Source of the DNA: CAXBGS01 sp963975425
GTDB lineage: Bacteria; Planctomycetota; Planctomycetia; Pirellulales; Pirellulaceae
Direction: 5' to 3'
Length of the DNA stretch: 64,000 bases
NCBI GenBank assembly: GCA_963975425.1
Contig: CAXBGS010000011.1
Span: 174,598-238,597, forward strand
Positions 52,201 through 57,890 of this stretch are shown here, piece after piece. The notes beneath the pieces were generated by a model, which worked only from the letters and a program-made list of their open reading frames with translations, ran no database searches and was not told the origin of the DNA. Both the position numbers and the translations under genes were made by a program. Position 1 is the stretch's first letter, and each line of letters starts with the position of its first letter.

Positions 52201-53062
52201 GGTCGACGGCGGCCCCGCGGCGGCTTGGCAATCGAATGTCGAATTCGACTCGGCCACGTTTGTCGGCACGCCTGGTCGCGACTACACCTTCACGGTCCAG
52301 GCCCGCGATTTTGCTGGAAACGTCTCGGAAACGGACCCGGTCGATGCCGCGACCACACGCATCGCCACCAACGCGATTCGCTTTCCACTGAAATCTGCCG
52401 ACACGGCCGTTCGTCGCGGTGATGATCTTGTGGTCGCCTATGACGTCGCCACCGACACGGGTACGTCTTTCCCCTTGTCGATCGAATTTTACGCGGCAAC
52501 CGCTGACGGAACTTTAATCCGCCGCATCGGAACGGACACGTTCACCGAGAGTGACTCGCGCGAACTGGGCAAAACGATCACGCTGGCCGGCGCAGCGACC
52601 CAGTCACCTCGATTCGTTGTGGTACGCATTACCGGCAGCGATGGCAATCTGGAAGGCCTATCGACGCCAACGCAGACCCAGACGGATCAAGAAATCCTGG
52701 CATCCGGCGGCAGCCCATGGCAAAACCGACCGAACCGATTGGACGTCAGCAACGACGGAAAAATTGGTGCGATCGATGCCCTGCGCGTCATTAACGAACT
52801 GTCGCGCCGGGTCGGCACCAACGATTCGAATCTCGGTCCACGCGACGAAGCGATGACCGACAACTTTTACGACGTTACCGGTGACGAACGAATCACGCCG
52901 CTGGATGCATTGCGAATCATCAACGCACTATCGCTCAGTCGCGTTTCCTTTGGCGAAGGAGAACAGCCGGCAAACTCATTTGCCGCCGCCGTCGATGTCG
53001 TCTTCGGAAACATCGACGACACAGACGACGAAGAAACCGCAACGCAGTCGCAACTGTTTTAA
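37286..53062 (+). CDS. Giant CARDB-repeat surface protein with LEPR-XLL N-terminus and dockerin-like C-terminus
   Basis: A single uninterrupted frame of 5258 residues. The N-terminus is basic and ends in LLGQLLERRLMLAAD, matching the LEPR-XLL motif found at the start of large planctomycete exported proteins; no classical signal peptide is present. Residues about 36-3310 hold 26 CARDB-type Ig-like repeats. A PPC-like beta domain (about 3330-3450) and an Ig-like region follow. About 3727-4400 are eight carboxypeptidase-regulatory-like repeats. A hydrophobic, Ala/Gly-rich stretch lies at about 4500-4570, then a poly-Gly linker near 4710, a DPND-type module (about 4745-4940), fibronectin-like strands, and two dockerin-like loops (LDVSNDGKIGAIDALRVIN and YDVTGDERITPLDALRIIN) at about 5150-5215. 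It is probably extracellular and calcium-binding, serving adhesion or structure. No enzyme domain was recognised. Confidence 0.93.
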   Translation: MMIRPAPTRIRTSHRNRKRTRLLGQLLERRLMLAADLNVTSLTAPATAVSGDTIPIGWSVQNLGDQTASSDWFDGIYLSQDETFDTNDTPLVSRHAKYQSPLDGSANYSATRSALLPSMAAGEYYLIAVTDSSESQDEDDETNNQLTRPITVTSPDIDLRVTAIDFPAAVVSEDFLSISWTVTNDGIETTSRSWNDRVYLSADDVLDDDDRNLGGSSSVTRLAAGQSYDQSANIRVGAMTPGEQFILVQTDTSNQQAEDDESNNVLAIPVLVQAGDLTATNLTVVDSGGSTNPVSGGSIDVSWTISNIGDHEVVGSTNQSVIYSVDNVLDDGDRVLANINFSATDGLPPGSNANQTTTASLRNVPAGDGYIFVSLDQPGNRADADRDNQTTMVPVSVDAVDVEVSLVEVAGSGTPTTIIANSETTISWTVTNVGTSSIDTGWSDIVYYSSDNVLDPLTDQAIEFQQSPFGRRIEPSGSYTQSIEASFPNLPAGEGFLFVSAAISGFAEDSNPANNMQSIPISVVAADLRTDSLDVPSGAIAGTRTDVEWMVTNVSAATGAPGYWADQLYLSTDDVFDVDDILVGQNSRGTSSTLAPGSTYQADSEIILPSVTPGSYHLILVADGEGALGDAETTNNVLASPIDIVGSDLSVNTWDTPAAAINGEVISVSWSVQNNSSLPIRGGSYDRIFASSDNVFDPDDLLIDSTFVSLNDPLEAGATYQRSTNVSLRDLSPGHRFLILVTDAVDTYSDVDPTNNISVAPISVAMTNLTANAIMVPTTIATDQTLTASWTVENTGASPAMGSWNDRVYLSTDELLDASDRLMTSRGASGFTPLDAGTTYTQTADFSIQRAAAGDYFILIVANADASIGETNDGDNIAVAPITITVPDVEATSLGAPDAATLGETITITYTVTNVSSEIAAANWTDRIYLSNDETVDAIDDVTLVSVSASSQTPLQPGESYSVSREVLLRPFDTGDQFLLLRVDAGNAQIETSLANNTLARPINLSAPDLTVNDLTAPSIGVVGGTIDISYIVENQGAVPASSNWRDYVFLSDDMIRDLNDQQIGNFTRPNTLDASETYTNAQSVSLFNASPGEKYLIIETDGNKIQGETDETNNTFAIPITIAVPDLSITDSSAPATANLHEDIDISWTVTNGGSVEAPASWTDVVYLSTNNRLDASDRRLTTVSTGTDTPLIAGASYSRTVSTQITGFNIASGDVFLLIVTDDNQRQLESNENNNITAIPITIASPDLVVTNVSGPSEAKPGDEIEVSWTVQNIGDGPALADWSDFVGISDDQELSCPFECGEFDLDVVNADGFTPLAAGESYTQTMTFTVPQQASFGSQLTAGEYFLGVAADERFGSDQTESNESNNQRFVPITILPPDVDLQVTAFDAPTSAVVGEMISVEVTIINNGTEPATGQFGFLRDLIQLTDDSAGLARLNTIASRNTSDELPLAAGASYTFTIDVQIPASANAGDQYLVARADGFNNQIETDESNNFAIREIALSAPNLIVTDFTTPATSVVGGTFNVAWTVKNDSTIAALGDWSDSIYISDNNVLDNGDRRLTIQDVSGLTPLAAEEAYTANRQVTLNNINPGNRFLIIATDTGNAQGETNENDNVFIVPITIATTDLAISDVSGPTDSATGETIQVERTVTNTTDAAVSTAWTDAVFLSTDQVLDQDDIRIGTQSSSDFLPLAGQDSFTAPIFATVPAVTGGDYFLIVQINAFDNVFEFSRNNNTQSIPISIAAPDVSPSSLTVPATAISGDTISVAFSAENTTTIPAVADWRDAVFLSDDAVLDATDRKLASIASVSALAGGETYDSTVDVALPGVDAGDYFILVQIDDEGDQPETDETNNVISQPITIDAPNLTMVSTTAPSSATVHETVNVTFRVENEGTVPALNNWSDLVWISADESLSPDDRLVGAVSQSTRSPLAPTAVYESTIQINLPGDVSGDQFLLFQANGSGNQGETSRDDNVLARAITIAGPPNLSISDLSVPAIVAAGESVQVEYTVTNVGDSVAFASWSDLFELFESETAPDRQAFVGVRSRGSQTPPLAPGESERVTETIVIPRASGDLFFAVTANGNQSQSETTRDDNQLRVPISIQTPDITIASASSVATGTLGETITLDFTIDNPSGVVAAFDRIDQIYLSTDNVFDASDLPLVPGGIETTLPLAGGESVTRSVAVTLPAFPIGDRFLFVQLDPSDFQPETDETNNTSDAIPIELIASDLTVSNVSVAPQAIAGQAFVATWTVSNTGSAPISNWIDHVFLSPDNGIGNDSLVGEFPFSGTIMPGQSIVRSQGVTPPITVSGDRFVVVRTDGPNVKPEIDELNNAALSDDDVTIQSAPTPNLRVREVTTPIAEVDLLQNIQIDFVVENVGDGPTDVPYWRDAVYLSTDEIFDPTDVLIAQRYNPSFLDAGDAYSSSANGIVQGVSDGLFYVLVVTDARSSRVTEINGEGDNVTVGPQIRVNLPPPPDLVVEQIVVPASAFSGQLANLSWMTTNQGDATAFPEWNEEIYLSSDDFFDENDVRLATVRYTAIHDIVRTVTYAGDYETCFGVPAPAPTETVVFTSSDLLTASRANFNVFASMGGSRIVCTSGGTFVSEITSFELRSSQSRLDPGESVARSATVRLPEGISGEMKFVVVTDSSNRVNEFAFDENNATVAENATDVLLTPPPDLTIQSVIAPDNALAGTRIAVSYTATNDGATATSSNRWFDAIYLSQDDEFDPAVDTKVRDLRIQFGTGSVEVGETYTFNVDLDIPDGIGGDFYLFVVANDSADQFEADRSNNASSATGPITIALDPPDLIVRSISSDTEVLAGDTLAVQWTVTNEGVGPTRKSSWNDFLYRRLDDGSLQLLKRVPRRAALEPGESYQVLTSVQVPPDASGTWDLIVRTDGSQQILETGGEGNNDSEIQMTEVVLQASDLLTSGGTLALNDGWLDLAWTVTNDGAGGTNVRAWSDGIFLSRNDTFGDGDDTRIDTAYHSGRLLVDGTYDVTHRTEVPFGVEGDFYVFVRADVFNQVIESDDDTNNVHLIGQFSIDDLRVRPDLIVTDIVAPSEITAGDLVEIRWTVQNVGDPISTGDELRFEYDRGFWRDSVYLSRDQILDPQSDFYLGRVNGVRSNLSDVDLGGQIVQQYTTDGVFRVPRGLTGPLYVIVVTDRNDDVFEQSIDGRGESNNLRVSNDVLTATLRDPADLVVGNVTVPESVAAGGRVDIGYNIANDGAVPVPAFWTDRFYLSTDETFSLDDIDIGVMIHPSGEGIGVGESRDFNVSRSLPSILPGDYFVILRTDVFDVVRESDESNNLSVSLETFNISLPTLELTGPLSTTDLTAELAYRQSQSFYFQFNAAAGQSVAIDLTGNDIPGDAVRNSVSEISVAFERAPSATDYDQYQSRALVATLNTFEENRLVIPRTQEGTYYLRVDVRDRRGFDPLAPSTSTESATLALSVLPFSIFSAAPGVIGNTGPATIEIEASGINACSSAELLLDGELVASSTRMRTISPTVAHVTFDTAGLASGEYTIALLDHDGRVAEHPLTITDGVGPRVGGSINGPRTVRRGTSLFYANYGNNGDADAVAPLLLVRNLRTNTIALTQPGLGQNAEAGRVLQLMGISLSGDAGVLRPDELGSVPVFFDVDFTAGDYELEVVTAEDPRLFPFDAVESFFRPDDISDEDWSEPRTRLQQMIGDTWGSYVRALADVATRLGNIDSRTSDVRILIDDLVDLAIDPDQVRLSGTVASGAICTAIADATITAVDDSGHQHVVSSNVEGFFSFSNIGDGPFDLVIDAAGFAREVITDVVPADPAQNILVELEQESIITGQIELPAGQPNTGLVLVGATIVGSSDPTESFTVATRDDEFSLAGLKAGDYVVTVSQVGLVTQTFTVSIGAGETVDIGNVTLANSASVAGTVETAISGFDFSSVSVGAFQTGDLIATGFILDDGTYSIDGLAAGNYTIQVINLVDRYSTRIDVSLAAGQSLANAALEILPGSSVTGVVRDESGTPLTEVAVLLTGGDGKDLVAFSDDSGIYRFDQLPAGQYRVALPGSPATSVELADADGTIATADLMRIGTTRITGIVRDSSGSPLVGAVVQLRHDDQFVIAGRTNDEGQYAFLLNSGGSFDVVASYEGASFDIAQNVAVADDATTVHDFEAGSGAVRVSVTNATGDSVSELASLNRVIGDTLVPAGSAFVGPSGVVLFNGLVDGEYELKLIHRDGRGARASVIVSGGAVAEITTAFVERFTVSTVITDETGAPVPGARLLIYDGPQLRYTGIANADGNVLITGVFPGIYTTVVIADGFQSQIEETVEINDDFSSDVTMTASVESTVGRIVDGDSNPIGRGQVELVNADGMTVDFATVDVDGTFSLSGTDAADQQLRIISEGYAGQWLTGIDTTADSIGDVTLMSVGTIQGVGSLAIPDLPPTSEGEQSQAEGIGTIFTEIQFGIANYLFGDGDFAPLDDEPTILDLSDVEDCLGCSSELVGALQSVNLMRVIRDAAEELDGDVNYQRGIVLGIVGLETAVVLGAVAAFIVAIEGVVAAAAGTAAIGAGGTAVTSAGGAIGTSAASSSALTITYELVQVGQSVLAFKNIILAVVNSPDAAAAATSANTASDFFGNLSQSLNSLASVIMEASLNGSNGQVGATNVVSAASAIATFLNAVQFTETRNSLNLLASIEEQLANFKQMYLDRVDIANDKIEAYNECASDPEQCDPDGNGGSGGGGGGGDGPSPGDENPDNGSGDQPDDNADDTYQPQLVASSDPNDIIGPEGFGEPNWIGVDSDLVYTIRFENIAEATAAAQRVTITQQLDDDLDPRTFRVDDFGYSNTVTELPGNQPFFQSRQLLDDGTALDIFATVDTITGLLTWVFQTIDPLTGLPPADAAAGFLPPNDEEQNGEGFVSYRIRPNRDIASGDRIDAEATIIFDDNEPIDTPRIFNTIDAVHPVASIDALPATTPRTDFEVRWAGDDDVDGSGIRDYTVFVAVDGGPAAAWQSNVEFDSATFVGTPGRDYTFTVQARDFAGNVSETDPVDAATTRIATNAIRFPLKSADTAVRRGDDLVVAYDVATDTGTSFPLSIEFYAATADGTLIRRIGTDTFTESDSRELGKTITLAGAATQSPRFVVVRITGSDGNLEGLSTPTQTQTDQEILASGGSPWQNRPNRLDVSNDGKIGAIDALRVINELSRRVGTNDSNLGPRDEAMTDNFYDVTGDERITPLDALRIINALSLSRVSFGEGEQPANSFAAAVDVVFGNIDDTDDEETATQSQLF
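37391..47225 (+). repeat. Array of 26 CARDB-like repeats inside the giant gene
   Basis: Each unit of about 115-130 residues follows the scheme D-L-x-V-x-x-x-x-x-P, then a G-x-x-I-x-V-S-W-T-V-x-N-x-G segment, W-x-D-x-V-Y-L-S-x-D, a G-x-S-Y-T turn, a G-D-x-F-L-x-V segment, and E-x-D-E-x-N-N with P-I-T-I at the end. I counted 26 by reading these landmarks. Units are clearly divergent from one another. Units 11, 21 and 25 carry insertions; unit 21's is the longest and has two Cys, and unit 11 has a Cys pair. Confidence 0.88.
48464..50485 (+). repeat. Eight carboxypeptidase-regulatory-like (CnaB/TTR-like) repeats inside the giant gene
   Basis: Units of about 80-90 residues show the pattern I-T-G-x-V-x-D-x-x-G-x-P-L-x-G-A-x-V, then D-x-x-G-x-Y-x-F and L-x-A-G-x-Y. 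Examples are SSVTGVVRDESGTPLTEVAV and TRITGIVRDSSGSPLVGAVV. The family is a beta-sandwich used as a spacer in surface proteins. Confidence 0.75.
52715..52960 (+). other. Dockerin-like calcium-loop pair at the C-terminus of the giant protein
   Basis: Two loops, DVSNDGKIGAIDALRVIN and DVTGDERITPLDALRIIN, about 45 residues apart, match the duplicated EF-hand-like dockerin type I pattern. In planctomycetes this ending is common on giant exported proteins. No cohesin partner is visible in the window. Confidence 0.8.
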
Positions 53063-53099
53063 CAAAACCGTCGCCACCGGTATCAAGTGACGTGCCGAT

Positions 53100-54590
53100 C
53101 TACAGGGCGGGTGGATTCCAAGGCGGGATGCCCTGCTCTGCTTTTTGCTTGTTATAGGCTTCCGTATACGGTTGTGTCGGCGACATCGGCGCGTCTTCGT
53201 TGACCATCAACGGCACGGTCGCTTTCCACCAAGCGTCATACTCGGCTCGCATGGTTTTCACGATCTCGGGATTGTCGTCAATAATGTTGTTGGTTTGTCC
53301 CGGGTCGGCCTGCATATCGTACAAGGCCGAATTATCGACGAACCGATACTGCTGATTGCGAACGGCGAAACCCTTCCACTGATATTTGTTCGGGTCCTCC
53401 CCTGTCTTCCAACGCCCTTTGTGAGTGAACAAGTAACGATCACTCCAATCAGATTTAGGATTTTCGATCAGCGGCAACAGGCTGCGGCCTTCGACCTGAC
53501 CCTCGGGCAACCTCGCATCGGCGAGCGCGGCAATCGTGGGAAAGACGTCAATGTGTGCTGTGATGCGGTCGACGTCTTGTCCGGCTTTGATGTGACCGTC
53601 CCAACGCACAAAGAATGGCACCCGTACGCCGCCTTCGTCGGTCGATCCTTTTTGACCTTTCATATTCGCGTTGTACAAGAACATCTCTGTACCATCCGCC
53701 ATTTTCCCCAGCGGTCGGCCGGGGCGCCCGCTGCCGCCACCAGTCATACCGTTGTCGCTCATGAAAATAATGACCGTGTTATCAAGCAAGTCCCACTGCT
53801 CGCACTTGTCCAACAGCTTGCCAAAATTCTCGTCAATGTTTTCAATCATGCCGTAAAAACCGGCTGTCTTTTCCTCGAACCCTAGGTCCGTAAAACGTTT
53901 GGTGTTCGATGGTGGGGCGATAAAAGGACCGTGAGGTGCATTGGTGACCACGTAGGCAAAGAAAGGCTCTTCGCTGTCTTTGACCTTCTTGATCCATCCA
54001 AGTGCGGCGTCGAAAAACAAGTTGGTGCAGTAGCCGTTCGTTTTGACAAACGTACCGTTATGGCGAATCGCGGGATTGAAATACTCGTTGCCCGGCGCGT
54101 CTGCACAACTGCACGCGTAGGATTGGCCGATCCCCCCCGCGCCGTGAATAAACTCTTCGTCAAACCCACGGTTCCGCGGCTGATACTCGTCTTCGTCACC
54201 GAGGTGCCACTTGCCAAAAATACCCGTCGTATAACCCGCCTCTTTTAAAACTTGCGGCAGCGTCACGGTGCTCAGCGCCATTCTTTCACGCTCGAGAATC
54301 GTATGCGTGATCCCGTTACGCATCGGATGACGACCCGACATCAGCGCAGAACGTGTCGGTGAGCAAGTCGGCGCGACCAACATGCGATCAAATCGCATGC
54401 TGGTGTCATACATGCGATCTAAGTTTGGCGTTTTAATCCAAGGATGCCCGTGCCGTCCGACCGGACCGTAGCCTTGATCATCGGTCATCATCAGAATCAC
54501 GTTCGGCTTCGATCCGGATAACGACTCGGCGTTCACCGCCAATGGCAAGGCGATGACGTTCAGTAATACCAAGCACAAAATTCGATTCAT
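53100..54590 (-). CDS. Secreted sulfatase (arylsulfatase type)
   Basis: A 496-residue enzyme with a signal peptide (MNRILCLVLLNVIALPLAVNA). LMMTDDQGYG supplies two Asp of the calcium site. APTCSPTRSALMSGRHP contains the C-x-P-x-R motif, with Cys76 to be converted to formylglycine. Later features are GIFGKWHLGDED, FMSDNGMTGGGSG and the Lys/His sites around KGQKGSTDEGGVRVPF. Sulfatases are hugely expanded in planctomycetes and desulfate algal and other polysaccharides; the substrate cannot be predicted. No formylglycine-generating enzyme gene is in the window. The next gene upstream, in the same orientation, is a GQSNM esterase. Confidence 0.95.
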   Translation of the reverse strand: MNRILCLVLLNVIALPLAVNAESLSGSKPNVILMMTDDQGYGPVGRHGHPWIKTPNLDRMYDTSMRFDRMLVAPTCSPTRSALMSGRHPMRNGITHTILERERMALSTVTLPQVLKEAGYTTGIFGKWHLGDEDEYQPRNRGFDEEFIHGAGGIGQSYACSCADAPGNEYFNPAIRHNGTFVKTNGYCTNLFFDAALGWIKKVKDSEEPFFAYVVTNAPHGPFIAPPSNTKRFTDLGFEEKTAGFYGMIENIDENFGKLLDKCEQWDLLDNTVIIFMSDNGMTGGGSGRPGRPLGKMADGTEMFLYNANMKGQKGSTDEGGVRVPFFVRWDGHIKAGQDVDRITAHIDVFPTIAALADARLPEGQVEGRSLLPLIENPKSDWSDRYLFTHKGRWKTGEDPNKYQWKGFAVRNQQYRFVDNSALYDMQADPGQTNNIIDDNPEIVKTMRAEYDAWWKATVPLMVNEDAPMSPTQPYTEAYNKQKAEQGIPPWNPPAL

Positions 54591-54718
54591 GGTGCAGCTA
54601 TTCGTAAGGGAGAGAAATAGGAAGGAGGGCGCAACGCATCGGCCACGGATTCACCGATAAGAACGACCGAACAAGTCGGCCCCGCGTGGGACATCGCATA
54701 AGTTAGTTTAGCAAATAA

Positions 54719-55933
54719 CTAATGCGCACGTATGTGAAGAATGGCTTGAGCAAACGCATCGCCGATGCGCGCAAACGTCTTAGCGCACCCCAGGTAATGG
54801 TATCCCGCGTTGGAAGCACCTCGGCGATACATGTCGGCTTCGTCTGCAGAGATCAGGTTCGCCTCATATTTGGCAACAAAATCTTGCTGTTGCTCGACCG
54901 TCATCTCGCCGTTTCGGTTGGCGTGATCCTTGTGCTCGGTCTTGAGCCATCGCCGCATCTGTCGGACCTTTTCGTACTTGTCGGTGATTCGCGAGAGCGG
55001 CTCGTCCCAGTACGGCCCGGTTTGCACCGCGACGACATTGCGGCGAAATTCGGGCAACGATGCCGGAGCGGCCATCGCTTGACGAAACAGTTCGTTGCTT
55101 TCGCTGGGTCGACTGCCGCCAACGCCCATCACTCCAATCACGAACGGCAGATCAGGCGAGCCAAATTCGGTACGAACATCACGAATCAGATGCCCCAAAA
55201 GCTCACTGTAGCGATCGAAACGATTTCCGTTTGACGATTCGGGATAGGCATCTCGGTTGACCATATCATTGAAGCCCTGAAACCAAACAAAACCAGCGAG
55301 TTCGTATCCGTCCGCAGGGTCGTATTCGGGACAGACTCGCTGGATATCGCCAAGCACGTGGTGAACATGCTCGGTCATCAATCGGTAGTTGTGACCGGCC
55401 GTCTCTGGCGAATTCTTGCCTTTCTCTCGATCGCGTGCCGTTGGCTGATAAGGGCCCGCGCTGGGTGGACGAAAGTCATAAAACAGCGACTTCCCACCCC
55501 ACGCGGTCTTGATGATCAACACGGGTTCGTCGAAAGCTTCGTCCATCGTGATCCCAAAGGTAAACTCCGGTCCGATCTTTCCACCGTCCACTTTCGGGTC
55601 ACGCCGAGCGCCGTATCCGGCTGTCAATTGACCAAAGCATTCTCCGTTGCTGTCGGCAATTCCGGTCAGGTAAGAAATCCAAACTTTGTCCAGCACACGT
55701 GGCTCGCCATGGGAGGTGCGCATCTTGGACAGCATCGGAGCCGTCGCTGGGTCATCAGCCAAGTAGTCGAACGTTTCGACTTTCGCGTGTCCCTGCATAT
55801 TCGATTGGCCCGCCAATACGAATACCTTCATTGGCTTTGCCGATGCGTTTAAGACAGCGAACACAACTCCGCAAGCAAAGAGTGTTATGACTCGCACATG
55901 ACTCGACATCGCAGCACCCACCCTGATTCGCAT
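54719..55933 (-). CDS. Secreted SASA-family carbohydrate esterase/sialate O-acetylesterase-like
   Basis: A 404-residue protein with a signal peptide and the nucleophile motif VLAGQSNMQGHA (Ser44). GFVWFQGFNDM and FVIGVMGVGG fit the SGNH-like fold. The C-terminus SNAGYHYLGCAKTFARIGDAFAQA keeps the catalytic His but lacks the usual preceding Asp spacing of classic D-x-x-H; this variant is common in planctomycete relatives. It would remove acetyl groups from sugars. Two Met starts (55933 and 55909) are possible; the second gives a shorter, more typical signal peptide. It is upstream of the sulfatase by 128 bases, a pairing that suits stepwise degradation of decorated glycans. Confidence 0.9.
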   Translation of the reverse strand: MRIRVGAAMSSHVRVITLFACGVVFAVLNASAKPMKVFVLAGQSNMQGHAKVETFDYLADDPATAPMLSKMRTSHGEPRVLDKVWISYLTGIADSNGECFGQLTAGYGARRDPKVDGGKIGPEFTFGITMDEAFDEPVLIIKTAWGGKSLFYDFRPPSAGPYQPTARDREKGKNSPETAGHNYRLMTEHVHHVLGDIQRVCPEYDPADGYELAGFVWFQGFNDMVNRDAYPESSNGNRFDRYSELLGHLIRDVRTEFGSPDLPFVIGVMGVGGSRPSESNELFRQAMAAPASLPEFRRNVVAVQTGPYWDEPLSRITDKYEKVRQMRRWLKTEHKDHANRNGEMTVEQQQDFVAKYEANLISADEADMYRRGASNAGYHYLGCAKTFARIGDAFAQAILHIRAH

Positions 55934-55965
55934 CGAATCGTATAATCCACGAACAGTCGCGACGC

Positions 55966-57336
55966 CTAAACTAGGCGCACACGTTTACGCCTGACTCGCA
56001 GGCCACATAGCGAAAGTCCGGCCAAGAAGACGACCGACGAGGGCTCCGGTACGGCGGCGATCGAGATAAAAGGTTGGCTGCTGATGTAGCGTGCGACGTC
56101 CTTGCCTGTGGTTTGTGCAACCAAGTCGTCGTAGCTCCAGTGAATTCCCAGGTACACACGGCTGCGACCGTTCTCTGCCATCGCATCGGACAGTCGATCA
56201 AAGCTGCGTACCATTCCGCCAAGCTCTTCGCTGCTAAGTTCAAAGCCGATTTCGTCGGTCCCATAAAAATCTTCAATCGACGCGAACAATGCGCCGCCAA
56301 ATGTCGCGTGACCGGAGGTGTAAGTGGGAAAAGGAGGTGTGAAATTTTGTCCCAGTGGTTCGGGCGCACCAAGAGGCACCCAGTCGGGATCGGCCTCGGT
56401 CAGTGGATTGCCATCGGTATCGGCTTCGCGGATACCGGTGACAGGACGCCAAAGATCGTATTCAAATTTTGCATTCCACGCGACAATTCCGGCATCAGCC
56501 ATGGCCACCGCGGCCTTTGCAAACATCTCTGCGTTTTCTTCGGTCGTGTTGCCTTGTTGTGCCGCAATGTTTTGTAGCGCCTGGTTGTAAAGTCGCATCG
56601 GAGTCCCCATGCCCAAACGGTCATAAGCCCAGAAGTTTCCGATATCCGTTTGCTCTTGCGTACGTACGGTACTGTCGATCGCACCAAGTGCTTTCACCTC
56701 GTTAAAAGCATCGGCGTACTGCTGACTGGTCAACGCCGGCGGCGGTGGCGGCATGAACGAATCGACCGATTGAATCCGAAACGGTGTGACGTTTCCCCAT
56801 GATGGCCCCCACGCCTCTTGCGTCGGATTCAATGGGTCAGGTTGCCAATGCCCGGGTTCGTCGGTGGGGAAATACTGAACCATCGAATTGTAGCCATCGT
56901 TGGCACGATACTGAACGATCGATTCTCCGATCTGCTGTCCCAGTGTCACGCCCGCCTGTTTTGCTGAACCCGAGGTGATGGCGGACAAGTTATCCGCAAG
57001 CTTTGCATCGAGCGAAGCTTTTTGGTCGGGATAAGTCGCGGCCAAGACGGCGTGTGCGGCGGTCGCGGCGGCGGCCACCCCGGATGCCGTCGGTGTGCGC
57101 TGCGCACCGCTATAGCGATAGAAGGTCGCACCGTCGGTGCGTGTCATTGCCAGACTGTCATAGATCGCCAGATTCATCATCGCCATTGCGCGCGATGCCA
57201 TTCCAGGATTTTGCAACTGGGTGTTCGCAGCGAGCGCATCACAGGCGATCGCGTTCCAATCCGACACGACCTCTGCACGCGAGGCACGGGGCAGAACCAT
57301 GACCAACACGACGGCGAAACAAAACCGATAGACCAT
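55966..57336 (-). CDS. Vanadium-dependent haloperoxidase/PAP2-like enzyme with PEP-CTERM anchor
   Basis: A 456-residue secreted protein. A signal peptide ends near ASRAE. The vanadate/phosphate site is present: K290 and R297 in KFEYDLWRP, PTYTSGHATFGG with His343, and SRVYLGIHWSYDD with Arg393 and His399. These are the PAP2/haloperoxidase motifs; the extra residues that decide chlorination, bromination or phosphatase action cannot be judged here. The C-terminus VPEPSSVVFLAGLSLCGLRVRRKRV is a PEP-CTERM sorting signal (Pro-Glu-Pro at 430-432, then a helix and a basic tail), so an exosortase elsewhere in the genome should process it. It is the first gene of the 57-53 kb minus-strand block. Confidence 0.92.
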   Translation of the reverse strand: MVYRFCFAVVLVMVLPRASRAEVVSDWNAIACDALAANTQLQNPGMASRAMAMMNLAIYDSLAMTRTDGATFYRYSGAQRTPTASGVAAAATAAHAVLAATYPDQKASLDAKLADNLSAITSGSAKQAGVTLGQQIGESIVQYRANDGYNSMVQYFPTDEPGHWQPDPLNPTQEAWGPSWGNVTPFRIQSVDSFMPPPPPALTSQQYADAFNEVKALGAIDSTVRTQEQTDIGNFWAYDRLGMGTPMRLYNQALQNIAAQQGNTTEENAEMFAKAAVAMADAGIVAWNAKFEYDLWRPVTGIREADTDGNPLTEADPDWVPLGAPEPLGQNFTPPFPTYTSGHATFGGALFASIEDFYGTDEIGFELSSEELGGMVRSFDRLSDAMAENGRSRVYLGIHWSYDDLVAQTTGKDVARYISSQPFISIAAVPEPSSVVFLAGLSLCGLRVRRKRVRLV

Positions 57337-57890
57337 AGGACGTTACGTGCGGCTTGGAGGACGATTTGATGAGTGATTGCCCGTAATCCGAAAGGCCGGA
57401 CCGAGCCATCTAATTTAGACCGACTTGGCCCAGTCACCAGCGATCCGACGGCCAAAAACGTGAACCGCAGATCTGCATTGGACCACCGCGAAACTAGTCG
57501 CCCGCCGAGCCAAACGCAAATAGTGGCACACCCGTTCACGTCGGTCGCCCCCGGCGCTCGTCTCGATGGTCCCGCGCTCAGCCACGTCTGCCACTCTTGC
57601 CGGTTTTTCGCAAGGGCACCGGTAACGTCTCTGGCACCGGCCTTCGGCGGTTCGGATGCCCCACCTGGGTCGTCGAAACGGCACGCTCTTGTTGTGAAAT
57701 TGTGACACGCCGGTCGGGATCCCGAGGCGTTTTCGGTTCCGCCCGGATATTTCTTGATTTTGGTTTCAGGAAATTTGGCGGCAATTACGCCTGAGTCTCT
57801 TGGGTCGCTAAATCGATCTCCGCCCCACCTAAATCCTGCACTGCGAAATCTACGCGCCAAACCACGCCACGAAATACCTTGGAGAGCCTC
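57337..57890. other. Intergenic region without a supported gene
   Basis: About 550 bases between divergent genes. Several frames of 60-110 residues exist on both strands, with Arg/Pro-rich, shadow-like translations and no signal peptide or motif. Only the ribosome-binding site GGAGAG at 57881-57886 can be named. It must contain the promoters of both flanking genes. Confidence 0.5.

Noticed and set aside
52715..52960. Dockerin-like loops as evidence of a cellulosome
   Set aside because: No cohesin or cellulase modules are present; in planctomycetes such loops end many exported proteins.
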